Virus record (IMG/VR): IMGVR_UViG_3300003324_000627 | Coordinates: 685-22,437 of that record | Source of the DNA: a virus | DNA: 21,753 nucleotides | Reading direction: 5' to 3' (one strand) | In this document: one piece after another, positions 5,206 through 12,370 of the stretch | How positions within the stretch are numbered: the stretch's first letter is position 1 | How the letters are laid out: every line of letters begins with the position of its first letter | The notes under the pieces: generated by a model | Database searches by the model: none | Told to the model about the DNA's origin: nothing | What the model saw: only the letters and a program-made list of their open reading frames with translations | Translations under genes and position numbers: made by a program

Positions 5206-6120
5206 TCACCCGCCGTTGACAATCACGTTGCTGCCCTGCGGCACGGGGATCACCCGCACCTTGCCGTCTTTGATCGCGTCAGCGATGGCCCGGCGCGTCA
5301 GGTAGTCCAGGAACGGGCCCACCCCACCGAAAGCATCCGCGGTGGCTTTGTCGGTGTCAGCCGTGGTGCGCCGCAATCCGGCAGCTTGATTGTTTTCGAT
5401 TTCCGCGGTGAGCGTTTCCGGCAAGCTCGGCTGCAAAAACTGCACATTGTCCACAATGAAGTGGTTACCGCCGGCCTGCTGAGTGATCAGGGCGGGTAGC
5501 GCGGCGATCACTTTCTGCTGCCATTCAGCGTTCTTGGTGGGGTCACCGGCGAGTTCTTGGGGGGTGTACCCGAGGCCGGCGTCGTTGGCGGCTTTGCTGA
5601 TGGGGCCACCGATGTAGATACGGATCGTGTCGTCCCAACCGGGGGGCTGGGGGGCGCCGCCATCCTCGGCGTAGGCGCGGTTCTGTTTCCCGATGGTGTC
5701 GTGGAACCGCTGCATCAGCCCACCGGGCCAGTCCGCGACGACGACCTGTTTCCCGTCCACCATCTTGGTTTCTTTGAACGGGGTGCAGTCATCGTTCAAG
5801 TGGAAGGTGACCGAGCCGCGCACTTTCAGTTTGATGAGACCTTTGACGGCGACTTCCAGGGGTGGCGCGTCGGCGCCGGCCACGTCGGAGAAAGTGTAGG
5901 TGCGTTGACCGTGGGGGTAATAGAAGTGCTGGTGACCGACGCTGGCGACGTCTCTGATGCCGGGGCCGATGCACGTGTCGAATGCCTGGGAATTGAACCA
6001 GCCACCGGAGTAGCGCAACACCTCTTGGGAGGTGTCGGGGTCAGCCACCGCGCACCCACCGGCGACGGTGGCGCACGCCACTAAGGCGGCGGCGATGCAC
6101 ACTGGTTTGCGGGTAATCAC
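5206..6120 (-). CDS. SPFH/Band-7-type lipoprotein
   Basis: A 304-aa protein. A lipoprotein signal peptide (hydrophobic IAAALVACATVAGG, then C23) would anchor it on the outer face of the membrane. The rest resembles the SPFH (stomatin/prohibitin/flotillin/HflK-C) domain as found in some actinobacterial proteins. It has GWFNSQAFDTCIGPG, then YYPHGQRTYTF, then beta strands VAVKGLIKLKVRG and VTFHLN. A helical part (LPETLTAEIENNQAAG) and a closing VRVIPVPQGSNVIVNGG follow. SPFH proteins form membrane-associated rings or scaffolds that recruit other proteins. The lipobox lacks the usual Leu at -3. The GTG start overlaps the previous stop as GTGA. It is surrounded by small membrane proteins. The SPFH match comes from pattern memory and has not been searched. 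Confidence 0.75.
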   Translation of the reverse strand: MITRKPVCIAAALVACATVAGGCAVADPDTSQEVLRYSGGWFNSQAFDTCIGPGIRDVASVGHQHFYYPHGQRTYTFSDVAGADAPPLEVAVKGLIKLKVRGSVTFHLNDDCTPFKETKMVDGKQVVVADWPGGLMQRFHDTIGKQNRAYAEDGGAPQPPGWDDTIRIYIGGPISKAANDAGLGYTPQELAGDPTKNAEWQQKVIAALPALITQQAGGNHFIVDNVQFLQPSLPETLTAEIENNQAAGLRRTTADTDKATADAFGGVGPFLDYLTRRAIADAIKDGKVRVIPVPQGSNVIVNGG

Positions 6121-6383
6121 GAGTCCTCTTTCTTTGATTCGGCTGGACGGTTCACGCCGGCCGGGTCGGGGGGGATTTGCACGTGTGCTGCGTGCTCGAA
6201 GACTTCCCTCATCTCTCCGAAGAACGCCCCGGATAGCACGAGGTAAATCAGGCGCATGAGCACGTCTTCGTCGTTCGTGGCTTCGCGGAGGGATTTCGCT
6301 AAACGCGTCGCCATTTCGGCGGTGTGTTCCGCGTGGCGCGCGAATTTTTCCCGTTCACGTTTCGTCATATCAGTGATGATCAC
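6117..6383 (-). CDS. Hypothetical helical protein
   Basis: An 88-aa protein, mostly charged helix (MTKREREKFARHAEHTAEMA, then RLAKSLREA) with one more hydrophobic patch (LMRLIYLVLSGAFFGEMREVFEHAA) that may touch the membrane or form a helical bundle. The GTG start at 6381-6383 is supported by an excellent AAGGAG six bases upstream. The stop overlaps the SPFH lipoprotein start, so the two are made together and may interact. No family is recognised. Confidence 0.65.
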   Translation of the reverse strand: MIITDMTKREREKFARHAEHTAEMATRLAKSLREATNDEDVLMRLIYLVLSGAFFGEMREVFEHAAHVQIPPDPAGVNRPAESKKEDS

Positions 6384-6400
6384 ATGCGGCTCCTTCGTTG

Positions 6401-6502
6401 TTACCGGTATTTGAAGAAAATGATCAGCAAGGCGAGGGCTAGGACCCCGAACACCGCCAAGCTGAGCAGGTCGTAAACCTGCTCGCCGGTCATTCCGAGC
6501 AT
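6401..6502 (-). CDS. 33-aa single-helix membrane peptide
   Basis: A short frame giving MLGMTGEQVYDLLSLAVFGV followed by LALALLIIFFKYR: a brief polar N-terminus, one transmembrane helix and a basic KYR end. The ATG at 6500-6502 has CGGAGCAGG just upstream and overlaps the end of the zinc-ribbon gene by 13 bp. An ATG at 6493 is an alternative. It lies between that gene and the SPFH group. Such peptides often modulate larger membrane complexes, but the role here is unknown. Confidence 0.6.
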   Translation of the reverse strand: MLGMTGEQVYDLLSLAVFGVLALALLIIFFKYR

Positions 6503-6744
6503 GGCCTGCTCCGTTTGGTTCGCATTTCCGCGGTGAAAACCGCGGCGTGTTTTTCCGCGACCTTGCGCAAGGGGTGTTTTTTGGGCCACCGGTGCCAGGT
6601 GCCCCAACATGCGGGGCAGGCGTGGAACAGGACCCCGTCGTACGCGCCGCGAATCTCCACGCCAATCGAGGCGCGATATTTCTTGCCCTGGTATTCGCGC
6701 CACACCGTGGCGCCGCAGTGGGGGCAGTTGTTGTAGTAGCTCAT
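6490..6744 (-). CDS. Small zinc-ribbon protein
   Basis: An 84-aa protein with two CxxC knuckles, CPHC near the N-terminus (after MSYYNN) and CPAC about 40 residues later, separated by a beta-like region (GKKYRASIGVEIRGAYDGVLF). This is a typical zinc-ribbon layout. A basic tail follows (KKHPLRKVAEKHAA, MRTKRSRP). The ATG at 6744 overlaps the stop of the RuvC-like gene as ATGA. It is probably a DNA- or RNA-binding accessory protein, with no specific family recognised. Confidence 0.7.
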   Translation of the reverse strand: MSYYNNCPHCGATVWREYQGKKYRASIGVEIRGAYDGVLFHACPACWGTWHRWPKKHPLRKVAEKHAAVFTAEMRTKRSRPCSE

Positions 6745-7337
6745 GTGTGAACCACCCGCGCGGCAGGGGGCCATTTGATCACCGCGAGGGCCTCGCCGTG
6801 GTGCCGGCGAGCGGGCACTGGCCAGCCAAGACGCTGCGCGCACATGTGCGCCATCGCGAGCGCTTCACATTCGTGGTGACGTAACTCCGAGGACGTCGCG
6901 GGCACCCCCGGCCACATTCCGTGCATGGCTTGCACCACGCGGCTTTTGGGCACTGGGCGTTTCGCGGTCCCGGCATGCCCGGTGGCCCATTTTTTCAGCG
7001 TCAGCGGGGACACTCGCGCCACGGGGATTTCCCGCTGGATCAAGATGCCAGCGATCCACCACCACACCGCCGCGCGGTCCCACGCGTTACCCCATTCCGC
7101 GTCCAGGGCGGGTGCTTCGATGATCGCGAGGGCGGCTTTTTTCGGCATCACCGCGGCGGAGCGTGCGGCGACGGTGGTGATCCGCTGGTATTCCGTTTCG
7201 ATAGTTGCCTGCGCGGGCGGGTCCGTGCGGATCACAAATGTTTGCGCTAGGCACGAGTTACCGGCGCGTTCGATGACGGCGATCCCTGTGTGTGTGAGTG
7301 CTGGATCAATGCCGATCACGCGCTGGGCGGCGGTCAC
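6741..7337 (-). CDS. RuvC-like Holliday-junction resolvase
   Basis: A 198-aa RNase H-fold nuclease. Visible catalytic elements are VIGIDPALTHTGIAVI (D11), LAIIEAP (E74) and the C-terminal HHECEALAMA. In that last motif the acidic residue usually written D in the DA-x-A motif is E. It should cut branched DNA created by recombination or replication, clearing junctions before packaging. The GTG start at 7337 overlaps the stop of the preceding zinc gene as GTGA, and longer in-frame forms upstream are shadows of other genes. It works naturally with the RecT and YqaJ proteins of the same operon. Confidence 0.85.
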   Translation of the reverse strand: MTAAQRVIGIDPALTHTGIAVIERAGNSCLAQTFVIRTDPPAQATIETEYQRITTVAARSAAVMPKKAALAIIEAPALDAEWGNAWDRAAVWWWIAGILIQREIPVARVSPLTLKKWATGHAGTAKRPVPKSRVVQAMHGMWPGVPATSSELRHHECEALAMAHMCAQRLGWPVPARRHHGEALAVIKWPPAARVVHT

Positions 7338-7600
7338 CGCGCACCCCGACGTAATCCGCGTAACGCGGCCAGGATCATTTCGACATGAGGGAAGTCTGGG
7401 TGTGCTTCGATTTCCTGGATCTCGGCAGGGGTCGGGTTGCGGATGCCGTCTGGCGATGTCGAGTCGAAAATTGTGCAGTGGCCGCAGTATGCGCATATCG
7501 ACACGTCGCCGTCGTTGGGTTCGGCACCCTTCTCGGGGTTGATGTAACTGTGGGCGTCCAGCACCATGGCGCAGCGGAGGCAAGTTATTTCGCGGGTCAT
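7334..7600 (-). CDS. Small zinc-ribbon protein
   Basis: An 88-aa protein with a CLRC knuckle at the N-terminus (MTREITCLRC) and a CAYCGHC cluster about 27 residues later, forming a zinc ribbon. A proline/acidic helix follows (TPAEIQEIEAHPDF, then VEMILAALRGLRR). Similar small two-knuckle proteins accompany replication genes in actinophages, and their function is not known. The ATG overlaps the preceding stop as ATGA. It lies between the helicase-loader-like protein and the resolvase, which suggests a DNA-metabolism role. Confidence 0.7.
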   Translation of the reverse strand: MTREITCLRCAMVLDAHSYINPEKGAEPNDGDVSICAYCGHCTIFDSTSPDGIRNPTPAEIQEIEAHPDFPHVEMILAALRGLRRGAR

Positions 7601-8085
7601 GCTGCGTGCTCGGCTTTCTTTTTCGCGTCGACCAGGCGGCTCGGGTGGGGGATTTTCGTGGCGTTACCGGTTTTGCTGTTGATGCACCGGTGGCCGGGTT
7701 CTTGTTTGCAGTGCCGACAGGGCACCACGTTCGTTTCGGCGTGCAGGGCTTCCAATTCCGGCCGGTTACGTTTACCGAAGTGGGGATCGTCACCGACCAC
7801 CCACCCGCTGGCATCGGCGGGTGCAATAGCCCTAGGCGGCGTGTCGTTCCGCATCGCGGTGTCCTGCCGGGTGGCGCGAATGAGTTGGGTGATGTGGCCG
7901 GGCATGATGAAATCCGTGGAGTTCAGGTAGTGGTTTTTGATGGCGTCGGCGGCTTCGTCGAATGTCCAGCGGCCACGACGGGCCGATTCTTCCCAGGCGA
8001 GCACTGTTGATTCGGCGGGGGTGCGGTTGTCATAGCAGGCGGCGAGTTGCAGCAGACGGATGATCTCGTTGCGGTCCAGAGACAT
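7597..8085 (-). CDS. Helicase-loader-like phage replication protein with zinc motif
   Basis: A 162-aa protein. The first 70 residues form the helical domain often found in actinophage replication loci: NEIIRLLQLAACYDNRTPAE, then VLAWEESARRG, then AADAIKNHY and FIMPGHITQLIRA. The C-terminal part has a C-x2-C-x5-H-x-C motif (PCRHCKQEPGHRC), like the small zinc finger at the end of many such proteins, and a basic tail. It probably acts with the initiator-like protein upstream to bring the host helicase to the phage origin. That role is inferred from family and position. Its start lies 56 bp inside the initiator gene, an unusually long overlap. Confidence 0.65.
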   Translation of the reverse strand: MSLDRNEIIRLLQLAACYDNRTPAESTVLAWEESARRGRWTFDEAADAIKNHYLNSTDFIMPGHITQLIRATRQDTAMRNDTPPRAIAPADASGWVVGDDPHFGKRNRPELEALHAETNVVPCRHCKQEPGHRCINSKTGNATKIPHPSRLVDAKKKAEHAA

Positions 8086-9034
8086 GGTTTTGCTCGCTTG
8101 GGGTGAGTTCTTTAGCGGTGAAGGATGGGTGTTCTTTCATTGCTTCCCAGCCGGCGATTTTGGCGTCGTTACCCAGCCTGGCTTTTCGCGGGTTGTTTGG
8201 TAGGCGATCGTGGGCGCCGCGCATCCAATTCCGCCAGGCGCGTACCCAGTCTTTTTTCGTGGCGTCTTTTCCGGTTTTCGCGGCCCAGTAGTCGACGAAT
8301 TTTTCTGTTTCCCAGCGGCCGTCGACTCCGGGGGTGTTGGCCCGGGCCCAGGCGACCATCGCTGATGTGACCGCGAAGTCCTCGGGGAGTCGGGTGCCGC
8401 GATCCGGCGGTTTGGGCGCGGTTGCGGCGGCGCGCTTGCGCGGCGCGGAGGTGGCCGCCTCCGTGGCCGGCGGGTTGGGCGCTAGCGCCTCCCCCCCAGA
8501 CCCCCCCTCGGAAACGCTGGATTCCTCCTCAAGGTGAGTTCTTGTTTTATATACGGGTCGGGACGCGCGGACGCCGCTCGGATTCCGGCCGGACGCCGCT
8601 TGGAATCCGGGCGGACATGTGTCACCGACCTGCGATGTTTCAGAAAACGGCCCTTTCTTTACCGACCGGTAACCGTCGGCACTTTTTTCAAGATCACCGC
8701 TAAAAATTTCCCCTTTTTTCCGGGCCTCGCGCTTCCGTGCCTGGTCAGCGCGTCGCCGGTCCATCACCTCGTCGCGGGAGGGTTGACGGCCCTCTTGTGT
8801 CCACTCGTGGAACCGAAAGCCATTCTCAACTTCGTGCCACAAACCCACCCTGACCAGGCGCGACGCCTGCGCCGGCGTGCCGATGGTGAGGGCCACATCG
8901 GCTGGGATGAACCCGTCGGTGAGCTGCTGAGCGCACCACGATCCAGCGCGGACCCACATGCCCATCGCGGCATTCCCGGCTGTGACGGCCTTGCGGTGGA
9001 ACGCAAGCGTGTCGTCCACTTTGAACCAGGTCAT
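8030..9034 (-). CDS. Replication-initiator-like protein
   Basis: A 334-aa protein starting MTWFKVDDTLAFHRKAV. The N-terminal domain (MWVRAGSWCAQQLTDGFIP, ASRLVRVGLWHEVENGFRFH, SRDEVMDRRRADQARKREAR) is a winged-helix-like module common in phage replication proteins. A long low-complexity linker (about residues 110-230, with the Gly-rich SEGGSGGE) follows, then a conserved C-terminal block (LPEDFAVTSAMVAWARANTP, KFVDYWAAKTGKDATKKDW, RAWRNWMRGA) typical of phage initiators or helicase recruiters. The ATG at 9034 overlaps the previous stop as ATGA. Two G7 runs in the linker could be slippery sites. The initiator role is inferred. Confidence 0.7.
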   Translation of the reverse strand: MTWFKVDDTLAFHRKAVTAGNAAMGMWVRAGSWCAQQLTDGFIPADVALTIGTPAQASRLVRVGLWHEVENGFRFHEWTQEGRQPSRDEVMDRRRADQARKREARKKGEIFSGDLEKSADGYRSVKKGPFSETSQVGDTCPPGFQAASGRNPSGVRASRPVYKTRTHLEEESSVSEGGSGGEALAPNPPATEAATSAPRKRAAATAPKPPDRGTRLPEDFAVTSAMVAWARANTPGVDGRWETEKFVDYWAAKTGKDATKKDWVRAWRNWMRGAHDRLPNNPRKARLGNDAKIAGWEAMKEHPSFTAKELTPSEQNHVSGPQRDHPSAATRRLL

Positions 9035-9303
9035 GCCGATCCCCCCGGGTTGTTCCAGGCGAGCAACTTCGACGGCGGCACGTCGTCCGGAACCAGCCCA
9101 GCGAGGGTTAGGATCAGCGCCGTGACCCAGTACGGGTGGTGCTCGCATGCCTCGCGGGCTGCGGCGATGGCCGCGGTGATCTCCGCCGGTTCGCCGGCGC
9201 GGACCGCGCCCACCAGCCGCAGCGCCGAGGGCAGCACTGCGTCGCCGAGGTCATGCCCGATTCGGTGGCTGGTGGGCGACGGCCTACGTCGAGCCGCTGA
9301 CAT
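9031..9303 (-). CDS. Conserved hypothetical protein, replication operon
   Basis: A 90-aa protein with an Arg-rich start (MSAARRRPSPTSHRIGH) and a helical core (AEITAAIAAAREACEHHPYW, VTALILTLAGLVPDDV). The last part resembles a short conserved motif I have seen next to initiators in actinophages, but I cannot name a function. The ATG at 9303 lies 3 bp past the preceding stop. The ATGA overlap with the initiator gene ties its translation to that protein. Confidence 0.6.
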   Translation of the reverse strand: MSAARRRPSPTSHRIGHDLGDAVLPSALRLVGAVRAGEPAEITAAIAAAREACEHHPYWVTALILTLAGLVPDDVPPSKLLAWNNPGGSA

Positions 9304-9306
9304 CGA

Positions 9307-9576
9307 TCAGTCGCCGTCAGTGAATAAATCCGGGGCGCCAGTTGGTGACGTTGGTCCCGATTTCACCTCCACCCCAACGATTTCCATGGTCGCGGTGGGA
9401 ATCAATTCTCCCGAGTTCCCGCGTTGCACGGTGAATGCTTTGCATACGGTGTGCACAACGAACGCCATTCGGTCGTCGATTTTCGGCGTCCCGGTGATGG
9501 TGGTGGTGCCGGAGAATTTGACGCGAACCTCTTCGAGTAATGCGTCAAGCGGTACGGGTGGCGCCGCGATTGCCAT
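9307..9576 (-). CDS. Hypothetical protein
   Basis: An 89-aa protein starting MAIAAPPVPLDALLEEV, supported by GAGGGGGAAG just before the ATG at 9576. It is predicted to be mainly beta: VRVKFSGTTTITGTPKI, MAFVVHTVCKAFTVQR, TATMEIVGVEV. The tail is Gly/Pro/Asp-rich. A compact beta fold such as an OB-like DNA-binding domain is possible but cannot be claimed from pattern alone. It separates the vWA protein from the replication genes. Confidence 0.6.
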   Translation of the reverse strand: MAIAAPPVPLDALLEEVRVKFSGTTTITGTPKIDDRMAFVVHTVCKAFTVQRGNSGELIPTATMEIVGVEVKSGPTSPTGAPDLFTDGD

Positions 9577-9604
9577 GGACTTCCCCCTCGGTAAAGTGCG
9601 GGAC

Positions 9605-10273
9605 TTAGTCTTCTCTGATCGCGTCGGCTCGTTGCTCCTCGGTGAAAGGAACCGATTGCCCACAAGCCGCGCTCGCCACGTAGCAGTTCAGCGATTGCGT
9701 GGCGGATCGTGTTCCGTGATCCGTCGCCGAGTACGCCATCGTCCGGTCCCGGCGAATGCCAAGCTCGGACCCAGTCGCGAACGCATCTTGGTTCGCCCCC
9801 AAATACAGGATCTGCCAACCGGATTCTGTTTCTCGTTTCGTGACCATTTCCCGGATCTGCGCCGCGGTGTATTCACGGGAAGCGTTCTCGATGCCGTCGG
9901 TCATGACGGCGAATACCACCACGCCCGGCTGCTCGTCCTTCGGCATCGCGGCCAGCTCCGAGGCGAACTCGGTGATCGCTGTGCCCATGGCGTCCAGCAG
10001 CGGCGTGGCCCCCTTCGGATCCAGCACAAACGGTGGAACCTGCGATGGGTCGACCGATTCGCAGAGGGTGTCGTACCGCATTCGCCCACCACGGGAATCG
10101 CCACCGGTGTAGTCCCAGTCGAACTGTGCGATCCGGATCGTGCGCTTATCCTCAGCGTCGCACATGCTGGTGATGAACTCGTTGATGCCGGATTCCGCCG
10201 CGGTTTTGATCGTGGCCATACTGCCGGAGCGGTCCACCAACAGCATGATCGCCGTGTAATCAGTTCGGCTCAC
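9605..10273 (-). CDS. vWA-domain protein with intact MIDAS
   Basis: A 222-aa protein made almost entirely of one von Willebrand factor A domain. The metal-ion-dependent adhesion site is complete: DRSGS at residues 14-18 after the strand AIMLLV, a Thr in GATPLLDAMG near 90, and the Asp in VFAVMTDGIEN near 126. A later GWQILYLGANQDAF segment is typical of stand-alone bacterial and phage vWA proteins. No signal peptide or membrane helix is present, so it should be cytoplasmic. vWA proteins commonly partner AAA+ ATPases (the MoxR/RavA-ViaA and chelatase style). Here an AAA+ gene lies just upstream, joined through a 40-aa membrane protein by two GTGA overlaps. Confidence 0.85.
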   Translation of the reverse strand: MSRTDYTAIMLLVDRSGSMATIKTAAESGINEFITSMCDAEDKRTIRIAQFDWDYTGGDSRGGRMRYDTLCESVDPSQVPPFVLDPKGATPLLDAMGTAITEFASELAAMPKDEQPGVVVFAVMTDGIENASREYTAAQIREMVTKRETESGWQILYLGANQDAFATGSELGIRRDRTMAYSATDHGTRSATQSLNCYVASAACGQSVPFTEEQRADAIRED

Positions 10274-10392
10274 TTCTCCTCATCCCCCTTATCGGATTTA
10301 CCGCCACTGCTGCCACCGGTGGCTTCGGCCCACCACTGCCCGAGAACAAAACCGAGGACCACGCCGAGCAGCACCAGCAAATAAGCGTTCAC
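10270..10392 (-). CDS. 40-aa single-helix membrane protein between AAA and vWA
   Basis: A 40-codon gene whose GTG (10390-10392) overlaps the AAA+ stop and whose TGA (10270-10272) overlaps the vWA start, both as GTGA. The product begins MNAYLLVLLGVVLGFVLGQW, one strongly hydrophobic helix, and ends in a Gly/Ser linker and charged tail (GKSDKGDEEK). It therefore looks like a membrane anchor with a short cytoplasmic end. The exact double overlap makes a real gene very likely despite its size. It may tether the AAA+/vWA pair to the membrane. Confidence 0.75.
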   Translation of the reverse strand: MNAYLLVLLGVVLGFVLGQWWAEATGGSSGGKSDKGDEEK

Positions 10393-11855
10393 GCTGATAC
10401 CGCATTGCGGGCTGGTTCGGCCGGTGCCTTCAACGTCAGTACGTGATCGTTGTCGTAATCGAAACCACGCACACCGACCATGGCGCTAGTGACCCGATCC
10501 ATTAAAACCCGATCCAGGGTTGGTAGCGGCGCGGGGTCCGCTGCTTCTCGGTGCAGTCTCAGTTGCGGGTGCAAGGACTTCGCGGCGTTAACCAAATCCT
10601 GCGTGGTGAGTACATAGTCGGTGTTCCCACCCGAGCGGTTCAGCGCGAAGGAGCGGGCCCGGTCTGCGGTGGCACGAATAAACGCCGGCAAGAACCCGCC
10701 CATTTCTGCGTAGACGGCGTCGAAATCCACGTCCGGGGCGAGGCTGCCCGGTTTGACCACCACGCGGATGAGCCGCTCCGTGGCGGGGCGGTCCAGCGCT
10801 GCGATCTCCAACACGAAATCCAGCCGGCCGGGGCGCAGCATCCCCGGGGGGACCCTGTCGATGTGGTTCGTGGACATCGCCACGATCAGCTCACCGGCTT
10901 GTTTGCTGTTCACCCCGTCGAAGGCATCCAGCATCTCGCTGACGGCCTTGGGGTTGCTGGAGCCGGTGTCGGTGTCCAGGTCTTCCACCCACACGACGCT
11001 GGGCGCGTACAGCCGGGCGGTCGCGAGGACGTCCTGGACTCGGTCGTGGCCGGGGCGGGCCATCACGAACGTCCACCCAGCCGCCGTCGCGGCTTGGGCG
11101 AGCATCATCCCCAGCGACGTTTTCCCGGTCCCGTACGGCCCGTAGAGCAGCACAGCGCGCTTGAGGGGGATCTTCTCCTGCCGGTAGGCCTGCGGGTAGC
11201 GCAGCGGGGCGAACAGGGCCGTGTCCAGCTGGGCTTGCACGTCGGTGGCGAACACGATCTGCTCGGCGCGGAACGTGTCCAGGCCCTCGATGAAGTTCAG
11301 CTCGTCGGCGCCGCACACCGCCTTACCGCGGTAAATGCTGTTGGTGCGCAGCTCCCGCTCAACGTCCGCGAAGAACGCCTTGATTTCTTTCTCGTACATG
11401 CGTTTCGCATCCACCTGGATCCGGAAAATCGTGCCGTAATCCGGGTGGCCTCTGGATCCGAGCGCAACATTGCCGCCTTCGATCGTGGGAATCGAAATCT
11501 GGCCCCACGGGGCCTGGACCGTTTTGCCGTGCGGCCCGACCGCGACTTCGATCACCTGCGGTGGAATAGGCGGTTGCAGAAAACCACCAGGCATCGGTTT
11601 GCCCATCACAATCCCATACCGCCGTTTGAGTACCGCGGCGGTGGCGACGGCGCCGTCAGTCGGCCGATATAGGTAGTCCTTGTAGAACCGGGCGACGGTT
11701 TCCATCTCCTCCTGTTTCGCCATCAACACCTTGATGACTTTCGAGAAGGTCGCGTCGCGGGGCAGGGTGATCCGGAACAGGTCGTCTTGGCGGAAGTCGA
11801 CTTCGTCGCCGGTGATCACATCGGAGTTGAGTTTGACGGCGGTTTTTGTGGACAT
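10389..11855 (-). CDS. Classic-clade AAA+ ATPase
   Basis: A 488-aa protein. Residues 1-200 are an unrecognised N-terminal region with beta-rich parts (VIEVAVGPHGKTVQAPWGQI). The AAA+ core follows: Walker A GPYGTGKTS (239-247), Walker B VVWVEDLD (287-294), sensor-1 STN (328-330) and the second-region-of-homology arginines RPGRLD (341-346). This layout is that of Cdc48/FtsH/proteasomal-type ATPases rather than MoxR. No protease domain and no membrane helix are present. It should use ATP to remodel or unfold a partner. The ATG at 11855 comes right after the previous stop. The next two genes code for a 40-aa membrane protein and a vWA protein, suggesting one complex. Confidence 0.85.
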   Translation of the reverse strand: MSTKTAVKLNSDVITGDEVDFRQDDLFRITLPRDATFSKVIKVLMAKQEEMETVARFYKDYLYRPTDGAVATAAVLKRRYGIVMGKPMPGGFLQPPIPPQVIEVAVGPHGKTVQAPWGQISIPTIEGGNVALGSRGHPDYGTIFRIQVDAKRMYEKEIKAFFADVERELRTNSIYRGKAVCGADELNFIEGLDTFRAEQIVFATDVQAQLDTALFAPLRYPQAYRQEKIPLKRAVLLYGPYGTGKTSLGMMLAQAATAAGWTFVMARPGHDRVQDVLATARLYAPSVVWVEDLDTDTGSSNPKAVSEMLDAFDGVNSKQAGELIVAMSTNHIDRVPPGMLRPGRLDFVLEIAALDRPATERLIRVVVKPGSLAPDVDFDAVYAEMGGFLPAFIRATADRARSFALNRSGGNTDYVLTTQDLVNAAKSLHPQLRLHREAADPAPLPTLDRVLMDRVTSAMVGVRGFDYDNDHVLTLKAPAEPARNAVSA

Positions 11856-11856
11856 A

Positions 11857-12354
11857 TCAGGCGGCCGCCTTCCGGGTCACACGGCCCTCGGTGATCTCCT
11901 CTGCGATCCGCCACATCATGGTGATGCTGGTCCAGGGCGAAAACAACGCGGCGGCCTCACCGTGGGACAGGCCCAATCGGACCCGGGCGCCCTCCTGAAT
12001 AGACACGGCTTCGCCGTCGAGGGTGCACTCGATGCCCGCTTGACATTCGGGGTCACCGCATGAGCAGTCACCCTTTTTCCATTCCAGTGTTGCGCCGGCG
12101 ATACGCAGGACGTGGTACGCGAGGCATCCAACGATCTCACCGGAGGGAGTTTTCGAGGCCCACACTGTCTGATTATGGGTTTCTGGATGCTCAGTGATGT
12201 GATCCAACGATTCCTGCAACAGGGCCTCGTCGAGAGGGCGAGCCCGGAAGTAACCGACCGGCTTCATCAGGGCCAGCTTGGCGACCAGGCGCGTGAATTC
12301 TGCGGCGACTTCCTCGTTAGTGAGGACCCTGGTAGTGGTTGTTGGCATTTGCAC
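11857..12354 (-). CDS. Hypothetical protein with Cys cluster
   Basis: A 165-aa protein of unknown family. It has a helical N-terminus (LTNEEVAAEFTRLVAKLALM), a central beta region (TVWASKTPSGEIVGCLAYHV) and a short cysteine cluster (CSCGDPECQAGIEC) that may bind zinc. It ends with YLGLS-type helices (VRLGLSHGEAAALFSPW, ITMMWRIAEEITEG). GTG at 12354 is chosen, and an ATG at 12348 in the same frame is equally possible, because AGGAG lies 4 and 10 bases away respectively. It directly precedes the AAA+ gene with a 1-bp gap and may be a substrate or adaptor for it. Confidence 0.65.
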   Translation of the reverse strand: MQMPTTTTRVLTNEEVAAEFTRLVAKLALMKPVGYFRARPLDEALLQESLDHITEHPETHNQTVWASKTPSGEIVGCLAYHVLRIAGATLEWKKGDCSCGDPECQAGIECTLDGEAVSIQEGARVRLGLSHGEAAALFSPWTSITMMWRIAEEITEGRVTRKAAA

Positions 12355-12370
12355 GAGGCTCCTGTTTCTG

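Noticed and set aside
8534-10384. Long plus-strand open frame of 616 codons
   Set aside because: It lies opposite well-supported minus-strand genes (initiator-like, vWA and the coupled 40-aa gene), its product is low-complexity Arg/Pro/Ser, and it is a by-product of high GC content.
10551-11672. Plus-strand open frame of 373 codons
   Set aside because: It is fully antisense to the AAA+ ATPase, which has intact Walker and arginine-finger motifs. The plus frame shows no domain.
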